NCBI GenBank assembly: GCA_034387635.1
Contig: JAOANU010000004.1
Location: 434,001 to 498,000 of the forward strand
Length of the DNA stretch: 64,000 bases
DNA from: Rhodosporidiobolus odoratus
Lineage: Eukaryota; Basidiomycota; Microbotryomycetes; Sporidiobolales; Sporidiobolaceae
Reading direction: 5' to 3'
Both the position numbers and the translations under genes were made by a program. The first letter of the stretch is position 1, and every line of letters starts with the position of its first letter. Of the stretch, positions 41,267 through 53,000 are shown piece after piece. Under the pieces are notes generated by a model. It did no database searches. It saw only the letters and a program-made list of their open reading frames with translations, and had not been told where the DNA came from.

Positions 41267-42014
41267 GAGGAATAGATGATGAGAGGTGAGGTAGATGGGA
41301 GGGATATGCAGTAGATGGATGCGAAAGAGTTCCACGAGAAGGAACCACATATTCTTGCATGGTCCCATGACCAGTTCTGGATTCGCCCGGCCATCAAGCT
41401 AGGGCACTCTGTGCGCGCGGATTGCGCATATGAGCGAGTGGATAGCGTGAAGAGCAATGCTTTCACTTCCGAATCGGCTGGTTGAGAAGGTCAGCATTCA
41501 TCGAGGTCGGGTGAGAAGAGCGCGTGGACTGACCTGAATCTCAATGGCGTGTAAGAACGGTTGACTGGGAACAGCTGAAATTGCGACCACGGCCTGATCC
41601 GAGGCAGGAGTCCAATCCGATTTGAAGTTGAACGGGGTCGGGATTGAGGAGGGAGGTGGGGGGAGAAGGGTTCACGATCCATCCGCTGAAAAGACCGAGG
41701 AGTTGAACCACACACTCAGACTTTGGTGAAGATACGGACCCTTCCTCGCAAACGGTGACCGTCTCGACGAAAGTACCGGCATCCACCTTTTGCAGCCCAC
41801 GTTGTAGGTTCAGAGTTCTGGTCGTACTCCATGCTCCCGCTGCTGTCGCCCTATCTTAGTATCGAGTCGACGGCGTCAACATTCCCCCATCACGATTTGA
41901 AGAAGGGACGAGAGCCTCGCTCGGCAGTACTTTCGCTCTTTCCTCTCTACCTCGCTCTGCTCTGCCTCTCCCGCTGCACGCAAGCCGAGCATACTCATGA
42001 CTTTACACGCACTC
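41267..42014. other. Intergenic between acyltransferase and Elp2 genes
   Basis: 748 bp between convergent stop codons. Apart from the candidate at 41463-41854 nothing is seen. Confidence 0.4.
41463..41854 (-). other. Candidate short gene or gene remnant
   Basis: On the minus strand one frame reads WSTTRTLNLQRGLQKVDAGT and TVCEEGSVSSPKSECVVQLL. A frame-compatible splice (GTGAAC donor, GATCAG acceptor) would lead to AVVAISAVPSQPFLHAIEIQ, then a GTCAGT donor and an acceptor at CAACCAG to PIRK-stop (41463). The composition looks protein-like. I could not find a start codon, and one stretch fits two frames. It may be a small gene, a remnant or chance. Confidence 0.25.
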
Positions 42015-45000
42015 TCACAGCTCAAGGTCGTACACCCTCACACTCCGATCCTCACTCCCACTAGCTAACCTGGCCGATCCGGACTTGAGATCCTTCTTCG
42101 GACAGAAAGCGAGAGTCGAGACGGTCAAGACGTGAGCCGTACTGTGGGACAATGACGGGTCAACAACCCACCAAACAGGGAACGAACAGCAGGAAGGGCT
42201 ATAAGGGGAAAGAACACGCACGCAGACTCAAGCACCACCTTTTCCTCCCACCCTCCCTCCGCCTTGGCCGAAGTGAACACCCTGATCTCGCCGTTCTCGA
42301 GTCCGACAGCCAGAACATGCTTTGATCCCTCAGTTGTAGAAATGACGGCCGCAGCTACGGAAGTAGCCGCTTCGGCAAACTTGAGGGTAGCGGCGCAGGT
42401 GAAGGAGATGGATTCGCCGGCTGGAGCCGAGGGTGTGGGCGTCCAAAGCTTCACCTGCATCGCCACGCACCCGTCAGACGATGTCCCAGAAGGCCACTCA
42501 AGGGAAAGGCAGAGCGGGCCGAAGAAGGCGAGGGAATGGCGACTGAAAGTGAAGGAAGAAGAGCCCCGTGGAGAACGCGTACCGTCTTATCCCTCGATGC
42601 GGTAGCAAAGAAGCTCCCATCCTCAGCCCAGCATGCATCCCAGATGATCCTACTATGCGCCTTCGAATCGCAAAGAGGTCGGTAGAAGCCTGTACAAGGC
42701 GAAGCCAGAGGCACTCAGTGCTTTTCGTGCCGTAGCGACTGCGCCAAAAGCAGGGATAAGAGCCGTGAAAGGCACCACGTACCTAGTCCCTTCCCCTCAT
42801 CCCTTTCGAAGACCCTCCAAGTCCTATCCCTCCCGACACTCAACAACCACCTATCCCGGGTCTCCCCACCTTCAGCACCAGGACTGAACGCCAACTTGGT
42901 CACGGTCAACGCATGACCAGCGAGGACGTCACCAATCGTACGCCAGGTGTCTGTGTTGAAGAGACGGACGACGGCGTGTTCGGGAAGGGTGGCTTTGCAG
43001 GCAGTTGCGATGAGAGGGGACGTGTGGGCTGAGGCGATGGCGACGAGTTCGAAAGGTGGACCGTACAGCTTCTCGGTCTGCGCAAGGCACGAATCAACCG
43101 ATACGTGAGCTGAATAAAGCTTCGGTGGAGGAAGAAGTCGGGTCGAGGTGGAAAAATAAGGAAGCTCGAGTATAGACCGAAAGACACGCACCTCTGGCCA
43201 GAGCGTCGAGCCCAGCAGCTGTTCCTCGAGTGGCGGGTGGTTTGCAACATCGTAATTGACAGCCTGCACGGCATCGAACGGATCGCTCGATGCAGGAGCA
43301 ATGTTGGCCGCGTCTGCGGAATCTGCATGTTGCGAAGCAAAGTCAGTAACAGCATGTTCTAGAGGCTCAGCAAAAAGGCGGAAGGGACTGGAAAGGCAAG
43401 CGTACTAGCCACAGCCCTATTCGACAACCCTAACGGCGGGATGTTGGCCGCCATCGGCCTCTCCTTCCCATTCTCCTCCGCCGCATCCACCTTGGCAATC
43501 TTCTTCAAGCTCTCGAGGAAGACCCCAGGTGCATCGAAAACCCTGACGACCTTCTCGTCCGCGCCGCTGACGAATTGTAGGCGGTTGTTGCGGGCGGTAA
43601 AGGAGAGGGAGGAGAGGGGGTGGCCGTGGATCTGCGGGCGAGCGAGTTCTGTAGGACGTAGGAAGAGGTTCGCGTATCAGTAACCACTTCTCTATCGAGA
43701 AGAGGAAAGCCGAATCCGGCGGGAGATCAAATGCACCATGCCAAGTCTCGACCTCTTCTCCACCCTCCTCCTCCCTCCTCCTCCAAGGCGCCCACAACCT
43801 AGTACTCATATCGGCCGCACAACTCAACAGATACTCCCCTTCCGGCTCCCACTGCACCTGCCTAACCGCGCCCAGATGACCCGTAGTCGAGACTTGCGGT
43901 AACCATTCCTCCTCCCCTTCGTCGTCTCGAGCTTGCCCAGGTTGAAGCGTAGGAAGCGCCCAGACATGCCAACTCCCTCCCCACCCACTCGCCATGACAC
44001 TCCGTCCATCTTTCCCCCACAAAGCGCCAAAGAACCCAAGATTCGTAGGCGACGAGAACTCGCCGAATCGCCGGATGGAGGTCCAGACGAAGGCTGAAGC
44101 ATGCGGAGAGGTTTTGGTGTAGGAAGTTGAGGGGGCACCGGCGGAGAGCGGGGTATCGGAGGGGAGGGGTGTCCAGAGGATTAAGGAGCGATCGGCAGAG
44201 GTGGAGAGAAGTTGAAGCGGTGGGAGAGAACGGGAAGATGCAGCGGAAGAGGTGGAAGGTAAAGGTGCCCAATTCAAACCGGTGACCCAGGCGTCATGAC
44301 CAAGCAAGACGGCTTCGCTCGCGCATGAGAAGGTCTCGCCACCCGCCTCGCCATCTTGAGCGCAAACGACGGTAAAGTCATGTGCCTTGACGCGCAGTTC
44401 CTCTTCGCCCGCTTCCGCTTCTGCCAAAGTCTTGTCCAGCTCGTCGAGGGCATCGAAGCCCGTCGCCTTATCGGTTTCTGCCGAAGCAGCGGCAGGGGCG
44501 GCCGAGGTAGAAGAGGTCGGCAGGCGAGAGAAGCGCCAAAGACGAATGTAATTGTCCTGCGAGCCCGAAGCGAGGAGAACCTCGCCCGGCGCGACGTCGT
44601 ATGCAGAGGGAGCAGTAAGACTTGACGAGGTCGATGGCGACGAGGGGGAGGAGGTAGTCGGCAGGGGAGTGACGAAAGATAGGCAACGAACCCAGTCGGA
44701 GTGTCCTTCGAGAGAAAGGGATTTGCGGAACTACGGGCAGAGACAAAGAGTATGAGCAGTGCGGAAGGATCGAAAGCGCAAGAACGCACACTAGGCTTGC
44801 CAAACGAGGGCGACGTAAAAAGCTGAATGCGAGTTTCTGTGGCGCCAACGGCGAGCACTAGGCCTGAAGAGGAATGCCGTTAGCGGAAGGAGCCTGAGAA
44901 GGTCGGTTAGGGACACGACAAACTGGAGGAAGACGGAAGGTAGCAAAGCGCCATTTCCAGCGGGATCTTGCCTTTCAGGTCCAACTTCTGTATGAGCTCA

Positions 45001-45670
45001 GCTGCGGGTAGACGAGCGTCAGCGCATCTGCCTTGCCGGCGTTGGACCAGAAGACGGCGTTGAACCAGAAGACAGGAGGCTCACCTTCTCCCCTCGACGA
45101 CACCTTCCATACTTGCACGAGACTGTCCGACCCTCCAGTCAAGACGAGCAGGCTTTTATCCGCCTCTAATCTCTCCGGTGCTTCGAGAACCTCGACGGCC
45201 GAGACGGAGCCAGAATGACCAGGGAGGACGGCGACAGTAGTGAACTGAGGAGAAAACCCCGATCAGCTTGAATGGCCCATGAGACAGGACGGGACGGCAT
45301 ACCTCGCCTTGTGCGTCCTCTTTCCAGACCCTTGCCGAACCCGTGGCGTCACCGGACACGAAGCAAGAGCTGGACTTGTTTCCATTTCCTGCACCTTGAT
45401 GAGCGAACTTGAGAGAGGTTACGTCGCCTTGATGACCGGCCAAGGTGCGGTGGATGCCACTTCGGCGTTGTTCCTGCAGATGGCTCGATCAGCTAGTCCT
45501 CGTGGGCCGTGCAGAGAGAGAAAGATGAGACTGACTGCTGAATTCCAGAGTGCGACGAGATGACCAGCAGCAAAGGCAGCGAGTCCATCTGAGGTTCGAG
45601 TGTCTTGTGCGTTGTTTCTGGATGCTCCAGTAACAGTCAAGACAGCCTTAACGCGAGTTGATGGAGCCAT
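42015..45670 (-). CDS. ELP2: Elongator complex subunit Elp2 (double WD40 propeller)
   Basis: Scaffold subunit of Elongator, which makes the U34 carboxymethyl-type tRNA modifications. The start MAPSTRVKAVLTVTGASRNN is followed by WD repeats: GLAAFAAGHLVALWN, GHQGDVTSLKFAH, FVSGDATGSARVW, LSLEGHSDWVRCLSF, LLASGSQDNYIRLWRF (an Elp2 hallmark), LLGHDAWVTGLNWAP, LLSTSADRSLILWTP, TTGHLGAVRQVQWEPEGEYL and SADMSTRLWAPW. The ARPQIHGHPLSSLSF block and the long linker LGSTLWPE...EKLYGPPFEL are specific to Elp2. The second propeller ends LAGHALTVTKLAF, SVGRDRTWRVFERDEG, SKAHSRIIWDACWAEDGSF, HVLAVGLENGEIRVF and SGSEDRSVRVYDLEL-stop. About twelve exons. It is divergent from TAF13 (331 bp apart). Confidence 0.92.
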
Positions 45671-46001
45671 AGTGGAAGGAAACCATTCTCAAGTTCTGGT
45701 TTGGCTTGCATCGCTCACTTCGACCCAGTGCAGGCTGATTACGCTCGACTAACCCCTACATACACACTTGAATAACCGCCTTCCTCAGTCTATCAAGCGC
45801 TCCAAGCGATTCGAGGGGTTCTCTTCTCGTCATTCTCTCGTCCAACTTACATCAGCAACTCGGGTTCATAGTCTCGAGTCGATTCAGCTGGTCACCCGTA
45901 CGTACCTCCACTCCTCGAGACTCTCTTGCGCACCTGCTCATCTCTTTCTCGCAGGTCACCTTCCGACTTTCCCTCTTCCCGCTCCCCATCCCCGACCGAC
46001 C
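45671..46001. promoter_or_regulatory. Divergent promoter region, ELP2 / TAF13
   Basis: 331 bp between the two divergent start codons; CT-rich toward TAF13. No TATA box recognised. Confidence 0.4.
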
Positions 46002-46721
46002 ATGGCACAACCACAGCCCCCCGCCAAACAGCAGCCCGTACCACGACGTATCACCAAGAAAGGACTCTTTGCGAAAGACCGTCCGTCCTGCCCTTTCCCC
46101 CGTCCTACACAGGGCGGATCCACTCTGAGAGGCAGCCGATTGACCCTTTCTTGCCCCAAACAAGTCGCACCCATGATGTACGGTTTCGGGGACGACAACC
46201 CTGCACCAGATACCATCGCCGTCATGGAAGAACTGGTCATCGAGCACATTACCGACATTGTGCGCCACCTCACCTTTCTTCCTGCCCTGCCCTGCCCTTT
46301 TCTTCGCGCAGCACTCGTAGCTGACCCTTGGTCTCTCCCTCTCCCTTCCCCTTCCCCATCCTCCGACCCCACTCTACAACCCCTCTGATGTCTCGACGAG
46401 CCACAGTGCGCCCAAGCCCACCTCATCTCGACAAACCGAGGCAAAATCAAAGTCGACGACTTCCGATTCGCCCTCCGCCGGGACCCCAAAAAACTAGCCC
46501 GACTCGACGAACTCCTCTTCATGCAAGAAGAGATTACGCGGGCTCGACGGGGGTTTGAGGATCCGTTGGCTGGGATGGAAGGCGAGGAGGCGGAGGGAGT
46601 GGGTGGCGGGACGGCGCCGGTCAAGGTTGCGCTCGGGGGGAGTGCGCCGGGTGGGGTGGGGACAGCAGGGGGAGCTGGAGGACAGAAGCCCAAGAAGGAC
46701 AAGGGGAAGGGGAAGGCTTAA
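46002..46721 (+). CDS. TAF13: TFIID subunit TAF13 (histone fold)
   Basis: TAF13 pairs with TAF11 in TFIID and contacts TBP. The exons read MAQPQPPAKQQPVPRRITKK ending GLFAKD, VAPMMYGFGDDNPAPDTIAV with MEELVIEHITDI (family signature MMYGFGDD), then CAQAHLISTNRGKIKVDDFR, FALRRDPKKLARLDELLFMQ and EEITRARRGFEDPL. A Gly/Ala-rich, Lys-ended tail follows (GGQKPKKDKGKGKA-stop), which is not part of the conserved fold. Three main exons separated by introns of about 90 and 130 nt. Its presence with NC2-beta in one window puts two TBP regulators close together, probably by chance. Confidence 0.9.
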
Positions 46722-47120
46722 GAGAGGAAAGGGCAAGACTGTGTCGCCTGTACAGCTTTCTCTGCAGTTTCTGTTGTCATTCTTTCACTTGTTTCGCTTT
46801 CGGACTACACGCTACCTAGCTCGTTCTCGATCGTGGCTCGCACGGACGTGCTCTGCTTGGCAGTCTTGATACTAAAGGACGGAACTAGGGGTATCAAAAT
46901 GTATTTCCAGAACGGCAGAACGACGACCACAACGACGACGTAGAGAGGAGAGACATGACGATGTAGATGATGACGACGCGTAGCAAGCCGATAATAAAGA
47001 TGAGAGAGATCAGGAACGAAACCCCAACAAGAATCCCCTTTCCTTCCCCTCCGACTTCCCCTCGTACCACTTCTTCCACATCTGCAAACCGTGTTCTCCC
47101 CCGCTCTGACTCCCCTCCAC
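46722..47120. other. Intergenic between convergent TAF13 and SGNH-protein genes
   Basis: 399 bp of 3' flanks. ACG-rich low-complexity near 46918-46990; no gene supported. Confidence 0.4.
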
Positions 47121-49221
47121 TTAGACTCCAAACACCCCGAAGATCTTAGCGCGTGCGTGGTCGATTCCGGGCTGGCCTTGCAGTTCGCACACGACGTAGT
47201 GAGGACCCGCAGTGACACCCTGGTCAATCTGGGTCACACTGCACCAAGCACGCGAACGGATCAGCAAGGCCGCGGATCAGTGGGAACAGCGAAAGGGGGG
47301 GGGGCGCAAAGAGGGCAAGAAGGAAACATGAAAAAAGGCGCGCAAGCTGAACGCACGTGGGCTGTCCATACTCCCTATCCCAACTTCCCTTCAACTCAAC
47401 CGCCCCCTCGACATTATCATCAACCCAGCACGACAGCGTCCCCCACCCTTCAGATTCCGGCCCCCTCAAGTAATAAACCGCAATGTCTCCCGCTCCGACC
47501 TTGATCGGAATCTTGAGCAACGACCCTGGCATGTCCGTGTACCAGTAGTGCGTCTCATCCTCGTCGTCAGGGCGAGGTTGGACGGGGTTCCAGCCTGAAC
47601 CAGCAAAGACCGATTGAGGCAAGGGGTTGATGAGGTCGTTGGCGGAGGCACAGTGGGGCTTGATTTCGCGGAAGTGGGCGAGCGTGTGGGGTTTGTCCGT
47701 GATTCGGAACGGAGGAATACGGAGGTAGCTTGACCTGGCGCCTGCACGACCGGATTGGGCCGTGTCGGAATCTTCGGCGTCGAGACCAGCATCGGCAGCT
47801 TTGCGAAGACCTTTACCAGAGAGAAGAGAGGGGTAGTCATCCCCGATGTTGAGAGGGGAGATCGGTTGCTTCGACCCGCCTAGGAAGGCGAGGTCGGTTT
47901 CAAGTGCGGCTTGGTCCCACACTTGGCAGATCTCGGATTCGAGGTAGGCGATGATGGTGTCGGCCAGGAGCTCGTGACCCTTGCTGTTGGCGAGGATCGG
48001 GTCGAGAAAGTAGGATTGACGAACTTTCTGGGGGTTCATGAGGTACTCCTCGTAGAGCAGACCCTTAACGCTGTAATGACGAAAGGATTAGGTCGGCTTA
48101 TCGCAAGGAGTGATAAGATACGCACCTCAAGTGCACAACATCGTAGAACTGCGCAACAGCCGAATGCCACACCTCCGGACCTGCGAAACCATGTTCACCC
48201 TGGATCTGCGGCGAGAAGTGCCCGAGCAGGATGACAGCTGGCTGATCCGGTCGAAGGAGGAGAGAGCGGACGAGGAGGTCGGTGGTTGACAGCGTAGTCG
48301 GGTCACTGCAAGGTAGGAAAGTTAGTGTCGGTACCATAGGGAGGCAGAGGCAGAACGGACTGAGGATCTTCCGTGTCAAACTCGACGATCACGAGGTCGA
48401 CGCGGTCGGGAAGGTGCATCTCGGAACAGAAGCCAAAGTACGAGGTACCAGTACGCCTCACTGTACGACCAGAGCTCGATCGGCACAAGGCAGGGAGTGG
48501 AGAAAAGGGGGAGAAACGCACAAGCACCGTTGGTCAACTCGTTCGCCGGATGCGGGAAGACATCATTCAGCCACGAGAACAGCCTGTGCGGGTAGCAGTT
48601 TGGTCCCACCGGGTTACCCAACGGATGAGCCTGCGTCGCATCCAACCCATGGCACGAACTGACTGATCCGCCCAACACTCCAACCGTGATGGGCAAACCT
48701 GCCATGGCCCTCTTGATCACCTTCCTCACCCGCTCACTGCTTCCGACATGCGCCCTCGTCTTGAGCACCGCCTCGCGCCCGTACACATTCCCCAGCTCAT
48801 CCCCTGGTCCAAACGTGGGGCAGAAGGTGAACGGCGGGGGTTCAGAGAAGTTGGCGGGACCGTAACCGCCTGTACCACCTCGACTGACCGACGCAGCTGC
48901 CCTCTGTTTCCTCGCTGCACGGACGAGGGCGTCTGTGCGCCTAGACGACGAGAATTGGCTTCGAGATCCGAAACCTGGTAAGGATCGACCCGAACGACCG
49001 GTAGTCGAGTCTGAGGGGCTGGAGAGGAGGTGGAGGAGGAAGAGGAAGGAAGCGGCTCCTGCTACGATGTAGATGATTCTCCTTCTGGTCGAATTATCGT
49101 GTGGAGAGTTGCCTGACCATAGTTGAGAGATCGAGTTGGAGGTTGAAGGAGATTGACGTTCATGCTGAATCGGTTGAGTGGTAGATCTTGGGTCACCATC
49201 TTGCCGCCGTCTGTGCAGCAT
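47121..49221 (-). CDS. Type II membrane SGNH-hydrolase-like protein
   Basis: The short cytosolic N-terminus is followed by one helix (IIYIVAGAASFLFLLHLLSS), making a Golgi/ER-type single-pass protein with a luminal catalytic domain. Block I is LPITVGVLGGSVSSCHGLDA, with the candidate nucleophile Ser in GGS. Then GPNCYPHRLFSWLNDVFPHP, ELTNGA, RRTGTSYFGFCSEMHLPDRV, DLVIVEFDTEDP, PAVILLGHFSPQIQGEHGFA and SVKGLLYEEYL. FLDPILANSKGHELLADTII supplies the Asp/His pair expected near the C-terminal end of SGNH folds. A beta-rich C-terminal region ends VVCELQGQPGIDHARAKIFG and VFGV-stop (complement of TTA at 47121). Similar proteins in Cryptococcus are annotated as capsule-associated. A role as an O-acyl esterase or transferase on cell-surface glycans is inference. 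Confidence 0.75.
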
Positions 49222-50036
49222 GGCTCCAGAGTTACTCTAAAAGCGAATAAGGAGAGGGTTTCAAGATGATGAGGTTGCAGCTCCAGAAAGGGCGTGGCAG
49301 GTCGCAATGCGATGTGATCTTGGATAGGACGGACGAGCAAGTGCTGGCGGGTACCTCACTCCTGCTGTAATGCTGCTGGGCGGTCTCTAGCTGAAAGTGA
49401 CAGGGAAAACGAAGTGTGACGAACCGCTTTCCTTCTCATGAATTAAGGGAAAAAAAAAGGTGATCTTGCCTCGTCCACCACCTGCGTCCTGGTCACGAAG
49501 AACCCAGTCATCGTCAGCGTGTCGAGCGCATGGGCTGAAAGCGACCAGGACAACCCGTGCAGACACCCCCTCCGATTCCTCTTCCATCGACCACCTTTTT
49601 TTCTTTCTCTCAGGTTCCGATCCCTTTCTCTCCTTCCGCTGCTGACACAGACAGACACCCCATACGACAATCAACGCACTGACTCACGAGCGCTGATAGC
49701 GCTCGAAAGGAATGCCGGGGAGAACAACAAGGTTACAGTGTGGGGAGGAAAAAGTAGAGAAACACGACCTGCGTCTACCACAATCCCTACACATACAGCA
49801 GCAGAAGAGACAAAAGTACGGAGTACGGTGCGAGCAACCATGCGGAGGCGAATAAAAAGTAGGAGTGCAGGGGTTTAAAGGAGGAGATTAACGGCATGGC
49901 GGAAGACGGGGACAAATTGCACAGGTTGTACAGGTATGCGTGAGTTGACGGCGATTCTATGCGTGTAGGGTAGTAGTGGACGGCGCGAGACGAGCGAGAC
50001 AGTACAAAGAAAAGAAGGGCCGAGAGAAAGCAGCCG
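49222..50036. other. Intergenic: SGNH-gene promoter and GATA-factor 3' flank
   Basis: 815 bp between two minus-strand genes. An A-run at about 49449 and CT-rich tracts are present; no gene seen. Confidence 0.4.
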
Positions 50037-53000
50037 CTAGTCCTGCTGCTGCTGCTGCGCCCTCACCGCCGCATTCGGGTAAGGTGCTCCAGCACCCGCC
50101 CTCTCCTTCTTCGCCGCCGCCCCACTCCCACCCGACGACAGCCCCGAAATGCTATTCTTGCGCGCTGCCGTCCGTGCCGTTGATTTCTTCGCATTCGGGT
50201 CCTTCGGGCCAGACTTGCGGTTGCGTTTCTTGATCACGCCCGTGTTGAGGTTGGCAGGACGATCGACACCGTGGAGGTTGCGGAAGAGACCGCAGGCGTT
50301 GCAGAGAGGTCGTCCTTCGGTGTCGCGCCGCCAGAGAGGGGTGTTCTCCGGGCGGAAAAAAGTGTCAGGTGCCAAACTCTGGAAATAGAGCGGGGGAGCA
50401 AGCGTACCGTAGTCTGGCAGTTCAAGCACTTTGTTGGCCCACCGTCCGCCGCATCCTTCTTCGGCGCCTTGCTGGCGCTCACAGCCGCCTTCTTCTCCGG
50501 CCCGCCCTTGTCATCGCTGCTAGCGTCCAGGTCAAGCGTCTTACCCTCCTGGATCGTCGATGGAAGAGAGATGGTGTTCGACCGAGAGTGCGCCCTCGAG
50601 GTCGGCGCGGACTTTGCTTTGCCTACCGCGGAAGACGGCATGGTACCGGCACTGTTGGCTCGAATGGGAACCGGTCGTTTCGCCTTGGAGGTCGTAGTCT
50701 TCTCGTCCTCTGGAGAACCGATTGCTGCGGGCGACTCCATCGCCGAACGAGGGCTGATACCCCAACTTGAGCCTTCCGAACCGTACGGGGACGCCGCCGC
50801 TGATGGACCGCCGAACGCGTTGTTGAAAAGCTGAGAAGGATCAACACCGCTCGGGGCAGAACCGAATGTCTCGAGCTGCTGCGCGTTGACATAGGGCGAC
50901 GGAAGGAAAGGGGCAGCGTTGTGGGCCGAGTGGAAGTAGTCGTAGAGGAGATGGGCAGTGTCGGTGCCTTCGCCAAATAAGGGAGGATTGGGCGAGCCGA
51001 AGACGGCAGGTTGCACTGGCGCCGAAGAGGGGAAGAAATGAGATGGAGCGGCTTCGCTGTACGGGGTCGAAGGTTGCGAGACTTCGGTAGAAAGATGCGG
51101 CGGGCGAGCGAGGCTCAGCCCCGAAGCTGGAGTCGGAGTAGTCCCGCCGGCGGCAGCACTTGCCGCAGCCCCGAAGGAGGAGTAGTGATTGCGGTGGTTC
51201 GACTGCGCGAGTGTCGTGGCATTGAGGTATGGACTAGGCGAAGAAGCGGAAGCGCGGCGGGAGGCAGGGGCGGACGAGGTCGATGCGCCAAGATTCGAGG
51301 GCTTGCGGTTCTGCCAAATGATGGACGAGTCAGCACTGTCTGCTGACGAGCGGAGAGGGAGCCTGCATACCGGTGCGAACTGCTGTAGGTGCTGCTGCGC
51401 CTGCGACGAGCCCAAGCCAGATGCTGGGACTGACGAGCTCAGATTGGCCGCAGATGTAGACGGGAGAGACGGAAGGCGTGGCAGCTTGTTGAGGGCCGTA
51501 AACGAGTCAGGGGTGAAAGACGCCGAAAGTGGACTCTTTGCCGCAACGAAGGAAGAGGGCGTCTCCGTGAAGTGGGGGTGAGAGGAGGATGTAGGGGAGG
51601 ACGCAGGAGAAGGATGAGAGAGATGTTGCAGGCTGATAAGCTGGTTGAGCGTACTCTCGATAGCGGCGAGGTTGGGATCCGGCCCTGACCCATGGAGGCC
51701 GGTAGGGAAGGAAAAGGTATTGGGTTGAGGCGAGGCGGAGAGAGAAGGCGGGGCGGTCGTACCAACGGTGAGGGGAGAACCAACGACAGAGGCGATGGGC
51801 GGAGGTGGAGAGGTGATTGCACCTGGCGAAGGAAGGTCAAGCAGGCTGTGGCCGTCGAAGCGGGCGCTCGCCGAGCCGAACAGCTGCGCCTGATCTTGCG
51901 GCGAGAGACCAAGGGATGTGGCCAGCTCGGCGAGCGCTGCCTGATTGTCGTCGTCCGGGAGAGACGGCATCGGCAGCGGGACGGCGGTGGATGGAAGAGA
52001 AGTCGTTACCTCAAGAGCAGGTGCGGCTGCCGAGACAGGCGCTGAGGCCGCCGCCGCTGAGGCGGGAAGCGGAGGAGGCGTCATCTCATTCGTCGAAGGG
52101 AGTGAGCCCGAGTCGTTGAAGAAGCGAGAGAAGTTGGCGATAGCCGGGGTAGAATCGATGGCCGGAGGTGCGGCCGCGACACGGAAGTCGGGAGCTCGAG
52201 AGCGCGACCTCGACGCCGCGCGCCAGTCCATCATGTCCGGTGCGCGAGAGCGCGAGCGAGAATTGCTCATCGCACGCCAGTCCATCGTGTCGCTGCGGGA
52301 TCAAAGTCAGATCAGTATTTCAAGCGCGCGGGAGTGATACTGAAACGATAACGTACGCAGGCGCTTCGGCTTCAGGCGTAGCACTGTTACTCTTGCTCGC
52401 CGTCCCGCTCTTCGTCCTTCGCCGCCTACCTCGCTCCTCCTCCGCCTCTTCCTCACCTTGAGCCTGCTGCTGCTGTGCCAGCGTCTGAAAGCTCGCCGAC
52501 GGTGCAGGCATGCTCCTCGCCCCACTCGAGTCGCTCCTCTCCCTGCCGCCTCGCATTCTACCCGTCTTCGCACCTTTCCCAAGCGGCTGAACCGTGTCCC
52601 GCTCTTCGTTCTCTTCCCTCTGCTCTTCAATCGCCTCCTCGAGCGCTCGCTGAATGCGAGCGTCCTCTCCACCTGGACTTGGCGTTTGACCAGGCGCAGG
52701 GGGCGGCCCACCTGCAGGCCCTGCCCCCGCCGAGTCCTCCCGCCGCTTCCTCAAGGTCATACTCATCAAACGCCAGGCAAGGTTCTCCATACGCGCTCCG
52801 TTTGGCATCGTGTTCTTCGCCTTGTGGAACATACGCCAGACCTGCGCTGCGATAGGATCCTTGTGCGAGAGCAATTCTGCTCCTTCTTCGTCAATCACGG
52901 CTGATCCAGCGGGACTCGCTGCGCTTCCACCTGGACTTGAGCCCGTCGGTCCCTTCGCGCCTCCTGCCGTACTGCTTGCTGCGGCGGCTGAGGCGGGCGT

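Noticed and set aside
41823..41832. Start codon MEYDQNSEPTTW on the minus strand for the candidate at 41.5-41.8 kb
   Set aside because: Its frame stops after 38 codons and is not the frame of the protein-like segment.
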